From positions 248,001 through 312,000 of the forward strand of contig NZ_LT964854.1 of assembly GCF_900240305.1 (NCBI RefSeq): a stretch of 64,000 bases of DNA, read 5' to 3'. The notes under the pieces were generated by a model. That model was given only the letters and a program-made list of their open reading frames with translations. It did not search any database and was not told the origin of the DNA. Positions 16,760-23,647 of this stretch are shown piece by piece. Both the position numbers and the translations under genes were made by a program. Position 1 is the stretch's first letter, and every line of letters starts with the position of its first letter. This stretch comes from Ottowia massiliensis (lineage in GTDB: Bacteria > Pseudomonadota > Gammaproteobacteria > Burkholderiales > Burkholderiaceae_C).

Positions 16760-17263
16760 ATGAAAATCAAATACGCCGTCGCTGTGGCCGCCGCCCTGCT
16801 GGCCGTGCAAGCGCAAGCCGCAGACGCCTCGCACACCGAGCTGAAAGACTGCGCCATTCAGGAAGTGCTGCCCGGCAAAGACATGACGGGCGCGTTCGCG
16901 CGCATCGTCCACACCGGCCCGGCCGTGGACGTGGTCAAGGCCGAAGTGCCCAGCGTTTCCCAGCGCATTGAATTGCACAGCATGGTCATGAAAGATGGCG
17001 TCATGACCATGACGCAAATGACCGACGTCAAGATCAACGCTGGCGAGCGCGTGTTCAAAAAAGGCGGCGATCACGTCATGCTGTTTGACGTGGCGAAAAA
17101 GCCCGAAATCGGCAGCAAGCACACCATGACGCTTTATTTCAGCGACAACACCAAGGCTTCTTGCGAAGCCGTGGTCAAGTCGGTGCAAGACGTGATGAAA
17201 GACGCCGGCATCGACCCCAACAGCGCCAATGACGCCCACGGCGGCGGTCATGGAAAGCACTGA
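16760..17263 (+). CDS. PCuAC-type periplasmic copper chaperone (DUF461)
   Basis: 167 residues with a signal peptide (cleavage after AVQAQAA). The PCuAC methionine/histidine set is visible: ELHSMVMKDGVMTMTQM and, about 20 residues on, GGDHVMLFDV, matching the H-M...HxM copper(I) site. The Gly/His-rich C-terminus (AHGGGHGKH) may add metal ligands. AAAGGAGC Shine-Dalgarno present. Family members pass Cu(I) to SCO proteins and cuproenzymes; the SCO fusion gene lies 86 bp upstream. Confidence 0.88.
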   Translation: MKIKYAVAVAAALLAVQAQAADASHTELKDCAIQEVLPGKDMTGAFARIVHTGPAVDVVKAEVPSVSQRIELHSMVMKDGVMTMTQMTDVKINAGERVFKKGGDHVMLFDVAKKPEIGSKHTMTLYFSDNTKASCEAVVKSVQDVMKDAGIDPNSANDAHGGGHGKH

Positions 17264-17283
17264 TTCAAGCACTGATCGTTCTT

Positions 17284-17352
17284 GAAAACCTGTTCGCAGA
17301 CCGCCCGGGTCCGCGTTTTTCACACACACGAACGGACTTGGCACAGGTTCTG
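17284..17352. repeat. Short family B relic (about 70 bp)
   Basis: Left end AAAACCTGTTCGCAGACCG and right end GGCACAGGTTCTGAG form an imperfect inverted pair, like the longer family B elements with the interior deleted. Confidence 0.45.
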
Positions 17353-17371
17353 AGACGAATCAGCATTTAAG

Positions 17372-17401
17372 CAATGGCGGCTGCAATGCCGCCATTTTTT
17401 T
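17372..17401 (+). terminator. Terminator or attenuator just before the propeller gene
   Basis: Stem ATGGCGGC / GCCGCCAT with a TGCAAT loop and a run of seven T. It ends about 16 nt before the next ATG, with the AGGAGA Shine-Dalgarno in between. It therefore either closes the chaperone transcript or attenuates read-through into the propeller gene. Confidence 0.8.
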
Positions 17402-17416
17402 GCAGGAGAAAGCCCC

Positions 17417-18619
17417 ATGAAAAGACGCGATTTCGTTCTCTCGGCAGCCAGCAGCATGGCCCTGGCGCATGCAGGCGCATGGGCCAGCGCCACGCCAGCC
17501 GCTCCTGCGGCCCCATCGCTTTATGAACCCACGCGTTATGTTTTCGTTGCCGACAAGATGAGCAACTTCATCAGCGTGATTGACCTCGTCTCGGGCAAGC
17601 ACGTTGAATCGCTGGATTTCGGCATTCGCCCACACGTTTTTGAAATGGCGCGCGACGACGCCATGATGGCTGTTGCATCGCCCGAGGCCACGCAAATTTG
17701 CTTTTTCAACCTGAAAACGCGCGAAACCACGCGCATGAAACTGCCCGCGCCGGTTTATCAAATCTTTTTTGTGCCGCAATCCAAGCTGGTGGCCCTGGGC
17801 ATGCGCGACTGCGTGGGCATGATTGACTACGACGAATTCACGCTCAAGGTCTTTGACCGCAAGTTTGATTCGCCCAACCGCAAAACCGTTCTGGATTCCT
17901 TTTATTTTCTGCTGTTCAGCTCATTCAGCCAGTCGTTCTGGGTGCTGGATGAAGAAAAGCCGCGCATTTTCCATAAATACGGAAAAGACAGCGCCAAATC
18001 CAAATGGGATGAAATTGATTTCTCGGGCCGCATCAAAACCAATCGCGGTTTTGACGTGGGCATTGCCAGCCCCGAAGACTATCTGCTGACCATGACCACG
18101 GAAGACGGCAACGAAGGGCTGGTCTACTTTCCCGAAAGCGACAAGCTGCTGAGCACCGGCTCCATGCGCACCACCACGAACACCTACAAGCCCATGCTCA
18201 TGCCGTATATCGACTTCTATACCAAGAATGTCATTTTCGGCAACAAAGAAGGCCAGATGGCCCACTTTGACCTCGAAAGCGGCAGCGACAAGCCCGAACG
18301 CTTCACCGTGGATTTTTCGCCCCGCTTCATTCGCAGCGGCTGGCTGGAAAGCACCTGGGTGCTCGCTGGCGACAAGGGCATCATGTTCCAGTCCCTCAAA
18401 GACCCGGCAGACCGCAAAGTTTTCCGCTTCGTGGCCGAAGTCACCAACGTCTGGGTCACGGGCGACAGCAAAACCGCGCTCATCACCATCGACGAGGGCT
18501 ATCCGCAGATCATTCCCTACGACATCCGCACGCGCGAGCGGCTCAAGCCCATTCTCACGCCCGGCGTGTCCATGGCCAACATCATCCGCATGAGCAGCAA
18601 CAACAGCATTTGCTACTGA
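17417..18619 (+). CDS. Tat-exported beta-propeller (YVTN-like) protein of the nirK locus
   Basis: 400 residues. The N-terminus MKRRDFVLSAASSMALAHAG is a twin-arginine-type signal. The body shows propeller blades with YVFVADKMSNFISVIDLVSGK, RPHVFEMARDDAMMAVASPEATQICFFNLKTRE and later similar blades (VWVTGDSKTALITIDEGYPQIIPYDIRTRE), as in YVTN/PQQ-type seven-bladed propellers. No haem or clear metal motif. It lies at the end of the nirK - copper chaperone string, so a role in nitrite-reductase assembly or electron transfer is plausible but unproven. Terminated by the hairpin in family A copy 5. Confidence 0.7.
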   Translation: MKRRDFVLSAASSMALAHAGAWASATPAAPAAPSLYEPTRYVFVADKMSNFISVIDLVSGKHVESLDFGIRPHVFEMARDDAMMAVASPEATQICFFNLKTRETTRMKLPAPVYQIFFVPQSKLVALGMRDCVGMIDYDEFTLKVFDRKFDSPNRKTVLDSFYFLLFSSFSQSFWVLDEEKPRIFHKYGKDSAKSKWDEIDFSGRIKTNRGFDVGIASPEDYLLTMTTEDGNEGLVYFPESDKLLSTGSMRTTTNTYKPMLMPYIDFYTKNVIFGNKEGQMAHFDLESGSDKPERFTVDFSPRFIRSGWLESTWVLAGDKGIMFQSLKDPADRKVFRFVAEVTNVWVTGDSKTALITIDEGYPQIIPYDIRTRERLKPILTPGVSMANIIRMSSNNSICY

Positions 18620-18656
18620 ACGCAGCAGGCGAAAACAGACGAGAGAAAACGCCTGT

Positions 18657-18740
18657 TTTCGCTCTTTTACTCATAGCATTAGGTCCTAGTGAAACGGGCG
18701 CGAGGCCCGTTTTTTGCCCCTTTGAATTTGCTCCTTTTTC
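18657..18740 (+). repeat. Family A dispersed repeat, copy 5, with terminator-like hairpin
   Basis: Core variant CATAGCATTAGGTCCTAGTG. In this copy the central segment is ACGGGC-gcgag-GCCCGT followed by TTTTTT (about 18693-18715), a convincing rho-independent terminator for the propeller gene. Right end AATTTGCTCCTTTTTC. Confidence 0.8.
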
Positions 18741-18802
18741 AGGGGCGCGCGCTCCGTTTTCCGCCGCTTTTTCTTTTCTGTTTTCCAGGACGGGCGCCCG
18801 GC

Positions 18803-19300
18803 TCATGGCCGGTAGCGGTAATGCCCCGTCACCGGCCAGCGCAGCAGCGCATCTTCTTCCTGCGTGCCTGCGCCCACGTTATGAATGACCAGCGGCGTGC
18901 CGTTGGCGCTTTTACGGTCGGAAATGATGCCGATATGCGGCAGGTTGCCTGGCAGCATCCAGGTCACCATGTCGCCGGGCCGGTAATCCCCAGGCTGGCG
19001 GCTGGCGGGCAGCGACTGGCCCCGCCGCCGGAAAAACACGGCCAGATTGGGCACACGCCGGTGGTCAATGTTCGTATCGGGACGCTTTAGCCCCCACAGC
19101 TTCGGGTAGGCGGGCCAGGCGCGGCGCATGTCTTCGTGCACGAGCTGCTGCAAATCCACGCCCTGCGCGCGCCAGGCGCGTACCACCACATCCGTGCACA
19201 CGCCTGCTTGCACAGGCACATCGCCCATCGGGTAGCGGATGCGGCGGTAGGCGCCGTCGTAGCGCGTGGTCACGCCAATTTGCGCGCGGGCGGCCCGCAC
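18803..19300 (-). CDS. DUF1287 family protein; start uncertain, possible frameshift
   Basis: Conserved part of 165 codons with DUF1287/NlpC-P60-like landmarks: GDVPVQAGVCTDVVVRAWRAQGVDLQQLVHEDM, GDYRPGDMVTWMLPGNLPHIGIISD and HNVGAG (the Cys and His are the likely papain-fold pair). The in-frame GTG at 19300 is the only start. However, the same frame upstream (to about 19410) reads ALALALLAGCAVGLAGPALAAGSAE, a textbook signal peptide without a start codon. ATGs at 19431 and 19427, next to the plsY stop, are in the other two frames. A one-base change in the GC run at about 19400-19420 would join them. The real gene probably runs to about 19431. Function unknown. Confidence 0.7.
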   Translation of the reverse strand: MRAARAQIGVTTRYDGAYRRIRYPMGDVPVQAGVCTDVVVRAWRAQGVDLQQLVHEDMRRAWPAYPKLWGLKRPDTNIDHRRVPNLAVFFRRRGQSLPASRQPGDYRPGDMVTWMLPGNLPHIGIISDRKSANGTPLVIHNVGAGTQEEDALLRWPVTGHYRYRP

Positions 19301-19427
19301 CAGCTTCAGGGCGTGCGCAGGGGCCGCCGTTTCCGCGCTGCCTGCTGCCAGCGCCGGGCCTGCCAGGCCTACGGCGCAGCCTGCCAGCAGCGCCAGCGCC
19401 AGCGCGGCGCGGCGCGGCGGCGGGCAT

Positions 19428-20057
19428 TCATTTCTTCTTGCTCCCGATCTTCGATTCCGTGCCCGCCAGCAGGCGGCGCATGTTTTCGCGGTGCCGCCAC
19501 AGCAGCAGCAGCCCCATCAGCGACAGCGCCATCAACACCGCCGCGTTGGCTTGCCACAGCCAGCCATTGCCCGCCAGATACAGGGCGGGCGCCAGCACGG
19601 CAGCCGTCAGCGCCGCCAGCGAGGAATAGCGCGAAACCAGCGCCACGCTCACCCAGACCATCACCACCGCCAGGCCCAGCAGTGGCTGCCAGCCCAGAAT
19701 CACTCCCGCAGCCGTCGCCACCCCCTTGCCGCCTTTGAAGCCGAAAAACACCGGATACAGATGCCCCAGAAACGCCGCCACCCCCGCCACGGCTGCAGCA
19801 GCAGGCGGCAAGCCCGCGCCAAACCACCCCAGCAACGCCACAGGCAGCCAGCCCTTGAAAGCATCCAGCAGCAACGTGGCCGCCGCCGCCTTTTTGGAAC
19901 CGGAGCGCAGTACGTTTGTCGCCCCCGGATTGCCGCTGCCATAGCTGCGCGGGTCCGCCAGTCCCATTGCGCGGCTGACGATGACGGCAAAGCTGAGCGA
20001 TCCCAGCAAATAAGCCCCCACGGCAATAGCCAGCAAGGGCCAGACGGTTTCATTCAT
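19428..20057 (-). CDS. plsY: Glycerol-3-phosphate acyltransferase PlsY
   Basis: 209 residues, integral membrane. Transfers acyl groups from acyl-phosphate to glycerol-3-phosphate, the first step of phospholipid synthesis. Conserved motifs: YLLGSLSFAVIVSRAMGLADPR, SGNPGATNVLR (motif 1), HLYPVFFGFKGGKGVATAAG (motif 2) and a TM-rich C-terminal half ending in a basic tail. The Shine-Dalgarno GAAGGAG before the ATG at 20057 fixes the start. The DUF1287 gene follows with almost no spacing. Confidence 0.95.
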   Translation of the reverse strand: MNETVWPLLAIAVGAYLLGSLSFAVIVSRAMGLADPRSYGSGNPGATNVLRSGSKKAAAATLLLDAFKGWLPVALLGWFGAGLPPAAAAVAGVAAFLGHLYPVFFGFKGGKGVATAAGVILGWQPLLGLAVVMVWVSVALVSRYSSLAALTAAVLAPALYLAGNGWLWQANAAVLMALSLMGLLLLWRHRENMRRLLAGTESKIGSKKK

Positions 20058-20528
20058 GGCAGATGTCTCCTTCTTCAAAACCTGCGAAAAGCGGCCGGGC
20101 ATTGTAGAGGCCGTTTCAAAGGCAAATGTCATGCGCGCCGATATCGTTCTGCTTGGAAACAGGTGGATTTTTCAAATGCTTATTTCACCCGGTCTGGCGC
20201 CTGAACCATTTTCAGAACCGGCGGAAAAAATCATGCTGTTTCACTCTAGGCGCCGGATATTGATAAGCCACTGGGGACTGATATTCAACTTTTTGAGGCG
20301 ATCGACCCATCCGTTCCCGATTGAAATGGCGATCCATTTCACGATGGCCTAAAACCTTCTTTTTCGTCACGCCAAATGAGCGGCGCTGTTTTTGACGGTC
20401 CAATTGCCTGGCGGTAATGGGAGAGAGCAAGGCGCAAACCATAAACGGCCCTGCGCCATATTTGCGACCCGGCTTTGCGCCTACGAAGACACACCCATGA
20501 GCAGGCTGCGGACGGGTTCGCAGCGCTG
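20058..20528. other. 471-bp intergenic region, no gene recognized
   Basis: Between plsY and the MFS exporter, both on the minus strand. It is less GC-rich than its surroundings. Small open frames on both strands show no recognizable motif, signal peptide or Shine-Dalgarno, and no family A or B repeat is evident. It should contain the plsY promoter. Confidence 0.4.
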
Positions 20529-21755
20529 CTAGCTGACGCGGCCCGTTTCAGGCCAGCGCCAGCGCAAGAGCTGCCACGCGGCCAAGCCAACGAGGAGGAA
20601 GGAAAAAGAGGCCAAAGCCAAGGTCATGGCCGAGTGCATGACCAGCGGCGCGACAACGCCTGCCACCAGCCCATTGACGGCGGAGCTGGCGGCGGCCTGC
20701 AAAGAAGAGGCCATGCCCCGGCGGGAAGGAACGACATCCAGCGCCAGCAAGGTGACAGCGGGCGTCATGAGCGCCCAGCCAAAGGAAAAAATGGCAATGG
20801 GCACAAAAGCCCACCATGCGCTGGGCGGCAGCAAGGCGCTAGCCGCCAGGTTGATGAGCGAGATGGCGGTCATGATGACAAAGCCATCGCGGATTTGGCG
20901 GCGGGGCGGCACGCGCCCGGCCTTCTGGCCGGAAAGCCAGGAGCCGCCCATGATGCCGCCAATGCTGAAAAAGAAGAACCAGAAAAACTGTGTGGGTTCC
21001 AGCCCCAGAATGCGCCCCAGAAAGGCCGGCGCCGCCAGGATGTAGAGAAACATGCCGTTGAAAGGCACGCCGGAGGCCAGCGTCAGCAGCATGAAACGCC
21101 CATTGCCTGCAAGCTGGGCGTAGCCGCGCAAGAGATCGCCTGCGCGAAAAGGCTGGCGCTGCGCCAGCGGCAACGACTCGGGCAGCAGACGGAAGTTGAT
21201 CAGCCACAGCGCCGCGCCAATAGCGGCGAGAAACCAGAAAACAGCGTGCCAGCCCCAGGCGTGCGAGAGCGCGCCGCCGATCATGGGAGCGACAGCGGGC
21301 GCGACGCCAAAGAAGATGGTGATCTGGCTCATGACGCGCTGCGCTTCGGCAGGGTGGAAGATGTCGCGCACGACGGCGCGCGAGACCACGATGCCCGCGC
21401 CAGTTGAAAAGCCTTGCAGGGCGCGGCAGACGATGAGCTGCTCCACATTGGGCGCCAGGGCGCAGCCGATGGATGCGAGGGTGAAGACGACCAAGCCGCC
21501 AAGCACGACGGGGCGGCGGCCCAGGCTGTCGGAAAGCGCGCCGTGAAAGAGGTTCATGAACGCAAAGCCGAACAGATAGGCCGAGAGGGTTTGCTGCATT
21601 TGCGTGGGGCTGGCAGCGGTGGCCTGGGCGATGGCATCAAAAGCAGGGATGTAGGTGTCGATGGAAAAGGGACCCAGCATGCCCAGAATGGCCAGCAAAA
21701 TGGCAAGCGCCCAGCGGGGGCCTTGCCAGGCAGATTGGGGTTCAGTGGCGTTCAT
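20529..21755 (-). CDS. Bcr/CflA-family multidrug MFS exporter
   Basis: 408 residues with 12 predicted TM helices. MFS/DHA1 signatures: GPFSIDTYIPAFDAI in TM1 (typical of Bcr/CflA), ALSDSLGRRPVVLGGLVVF between TM2 and TM3, and RALQGFSTGAGIVVSRAVVRDI in TM4. Inner-membrane drug/proton antiport is the family role; the substrate cannot be told. The ATG at 21755 begins just before the first helix; the open frame further upstream is rejected. A family A repeat lies in its leader region. Confidence 0.88.
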   Translation of the reverse strand: MNATEPQSAWQGPRWALAILLAILGMLGPFSIDTYIPAFDAIAQATAASPTQMQQTLSAYLFGFAFMNLFHGALSDSLGRRPVVLGGLVVFTLASIGCALAPNVEQLIVCRALQGFSTGAGIVVSRAVVRDIFHPAEAQRVMSQITIFFGVAPAVAPMIGGALSHAWGWHAVFWFLAAIGAALWLINFRLLPESLPLAQRQPFRAGDLLRGYAQLAGNGRFMLLTLASGVPFNGMFLYILAAPAFLGRILGLEPTQFFWFFFFSIGGIMGGSWLSGQKAGRVPPRRQIRDGFVIMTAISLINLAASALLPPSAWWAFVPIAIFSFGWALMTPAVTLLALDVVPSRRGMASSLQAAASSAVNGLVAGVVAPLVMHSAMTLALASFSFLLVGLAAWQLLRWRWPETGRVS

Positions 21756-21861
21756 GAAAAGCGTGACGAAGCGAGAAGCGCCTTGACAGGCAGGCAAGGC
21801 GCGGGACGGGCCGGCAGATGCTGCGGCAGACGCTCTGGCAAGCGCGGTGACGTATCGAAAA

Positions 21862-21943
21862 GAGGAGCTAAATAAAGGTGGCAAAAAGTGGCTCTCGCGC
21901 ACTCTGCACTAGGACGTATCGCTATTGATAAAGGAGCAAAATA
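21862..21943 (-). repeat. Family A dispersed repeat, copy 6
   Basis: Reverse copy: AGGAGCTAAAT, AAAGTGGCTCTCGCGCA, core CACTAGGACGTATCGCTATTG, right end AAAGGAGCAAAAT. Lies between the MFS gene start and the small Trp-rich protein gene. Confidence 0.8.
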
Positions 21944-21965
21944 ACGCTGCGCGCCCGCCGCCTGG

Positions 21966-22005
21966 GCCGCACTTTCGCCCCTTGCGGCCAAATTGTGAAC
22001 AGGCG
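21966..22005. repeat. Family B right-end fragment
   Basis: GCACTTTCGCCCCTTGCGG followed by CCAAATTGTGAACAGGC matches the right end of the full-length family B elements. It directly precedes the stop codon of the next minus-strand gene and follows family A copy 6. Confidence 0.55.
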
Positions 22006-22006
22006 G

Positions 22007-22252
22007 CTAGCGTTTGCGGCTGCGGGGCTTTTGCCCAATGGCTTCCATCTGGCGGTCTCTGCGCTCCATGCGTTCGCGCTCTTCACGTTCCATGGCCTTG
22101 CGCTTGGTGTAGCCTGTGGCATCGGCCCAGTTCCACCAGACAAAGGCGCCTGCAAAGGGGGAGAGCACCCACCACCACGACCATTCGGCCACGGGAGACA
22201 CCTCAAAATATTTCAGCAGCATGAAAATGACGCCCAGACCCACCAGATACAT
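22007..22252 (-). CDS. Small Trp-rich protein (TIGR04438-like)
   Basis: 81 residues: two short hydrophobic segments (YLVGLGVIFMLLKYF and a Trp cluster WSWWWVLSPFAGAFVWWNWADATG) followed by a highly charged Arg/Glu helix (KRKAMEREERERMERRDR). This layout fits the betaproteobacterial small Trp-rich proteins. The ATG at 22252 is chosen because the family begins MYLVGLG; the upstream open frame is spurious. Function unknown; inner membrane likely. Divergent from the cytochrome gene. Confidence 0.8.
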   Translation of the reverse strand: MYLVGLGVIFMLLKYFEVSPVAEWSWWWVLSPFAGAFVWWNWADATGYTKRKAMEREERERMERRDRQMEAIGQKPRSRKR

Positions 22253-22386
22253 TGCTATTCCTCTGTCGAAATGTTTGTTTTCACAACCCGGCAAACTGGC
22301 TGCCAAGCGTGCTGTCAACCGTACGCAGGCAAGCCGCGTTGTTGAGGCGTAGCTTAACTTCTCCCATGACAAGAGGAACACAGACC

Positions 22387-22674
22387 ATGAAACACCTTCT
22401 GCTTGCACTGGCCTGCGTGGCAGCTGCCGGCCCGGCTGTGGCCGACGAGGGCATGGCGAAGGCCAAGAACTGCCTGGCCTGCCATTCGGTAGAAAAGAAA
22501 ATGGTGGGGCCTAGCTTCAAGGACATCGCCGCCAAGGGCGGAGATGCTGGCAAACTGGCTGACAGCATCAAAAATGGCAGCAAGGGCAAATGGGGCGCCA
22601 TTCCCATGCCGCCTAACCGGGTGTCGGATGAAGAGGCGCAGCAGCTGGCCGCATGGGTGTTGTCGCTGAAATGA
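22387..22674 (+). CDS. Small class I cytochrome c (c551/c552 type)
   Basis: 95 residues with a signal peptide (cleavage after GPAVADEG... region), one CXXCH haem site (NCLACHS) near residue 31 and the axial Met in GAIPMPPNRV. Ends AAWVLSLK as in cytochrome c8/c551. A periplasmic electron carrier, a plausible donor to NirK or an oxidase, although it is 7 kb from nirK. Strong terminator follows. Confidence 0.93.
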   Translation: MKHLLLALACVAAAGPAVADEGMAKAKNCLACHSVEKKMVGPSFKDIAAKGGDAGKLADSIKNGSKGKWGAIPMPPNRVSDEEAQQLAAWVLSLK

Positions 22675-22707
22675 GCCAGGCGGCCCGTTTGCCGCGTGAG
22701 CCATAAG

Positions 22708-22735
22708 AAAGCCCGCATCAAGCGGGCTTTTTTCA
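22708..22735 (+). terminator. Terminator after cytochrome c
   Basis: AAAGCCCGC / GCGGGCTTT stem with an ATCAA loop and TTTTTT tail. It may serve both this gene and the convergent phaB. Confidence 0.9.
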
Positions 22736-22764
22736 TGGGTGCTCAGGGATGGAGGGCCGCGCCC

Positions 22765-23502
22765 TTATTCCATGTGCAGGCCGCCGTTGCACGAGAAATT
22801 GGCGCCGGTGGTAAAGCCCGAGTCTTCACCGGCCAGCCAGCCGACGATGGAGGCGATTTCGTGCGGCGTGCCCAGGCGTTTGACGGGGATGGCCGCCACG
22901 ATTTTTTCAAGCACATCAGGCCGGATGGCATTGACCATGTCGGTGCCGACGTAGCCGGGGCTGACGCTGTTGACCGTCACGCCCTTGCCCGCCAGCTCCT
23001 GCGCCAGCGCCATGGCAAAGCCGTGCATGCCCGCCTTGGCGGCCGAGTAGTTGGTCTGCCCGGCCTGGCCTTTCCTGCCGTTCACGGAGCTGATCTGGAT
23101 GATGCGGCCCCAGCCTTTGGCCACCATGTCGGGAACCACCTGCTTGGTCACGTTGAACACGCCCGAGAGGTTGGTGTTGATGACGGCGTCCCATTCTTCG
23201 CGCGTCATTTTCACGAACATGCGGTCGCGCGTGATGCCGGCGTTGTTCACCAGCACGTCCACGCCGCCATGCTCCTCTTTGACGCGTGCGAAGGCATCTA
23301 CGGTGGATTGCCAGTCAGCCACGTCTGCCACGCTGGCGTAAAAGGAGAAGCCCTGTGCGGCTTGCTCGTCCAGCCACTTCTTGTAATCGCGCGTCAAGCC
23401 GCAGCCTGCTACGACTTTGAAGCCTTGGCGGTGCAGTTGCTGGCAGATGGCGGTGCCGATGCCGCCCATGCCGCCTGTCACGTAGGCAACTTTCTGGTTC
23501 AT
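22765..23502 (-). CDS. phaB: Acetoacetyl-CoA reductase
   Basis: 245 residues, NADPH-dependent short-chain dehydrogenase making (R)-3-hydroxybutyryl-CoA for PHA synthesis. TGGMGGIG cofactor loop at residues 9-16, NNAG at about 88-91, catalytic S...YSAAK (ISSVNGRKGQAGQTNYSAAKAG contains Ser and Tyr/Lys). The V-x-Y-V-T-G-G-M-G-G start is typical of PhaB/FabG3. AAAGGAGG Shine-Dalgarno. 145 bp downstream of phaC on the same strand; phaA (thiolase) is not between them. Confidence 0.95.
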   Translation of the reverse strand: MNQKVAYVTGGMGGIGTAICQQLHRQGFKVVAGCGLTRDYKKWLDEQAAQGFSFYASVADVADWQSTVDAFARVKEEHGGVDVLVNNAGITRDRMFVKMTREEWDAVINTNLSGVFNVTKQVVPDMVAKGWGRIIQISSVNGRKGQAGQTNYSAAKAGMHGFAMALAQELAGKGVTVNSVSPGYVGTDMVNAIRPDVLEKIVAAIPVKRLGTPHEIASIVGWLAGEDSGFTTGANFSCNGGLHME

Positions 23503-23647
23503 GTGGAGGTCCTCCTTTGCTTTGAAAAAAATGGCCGGTCAGCGTCCACTCCACTGGCGCTGACAGCCGACGACGGCCTGCCCGCCCGCCAGGCCGCCTT
23601 GCATGAAATGAAAAACCCCATGCGAGGCGGCCGGCAGGCGTCCCGAT

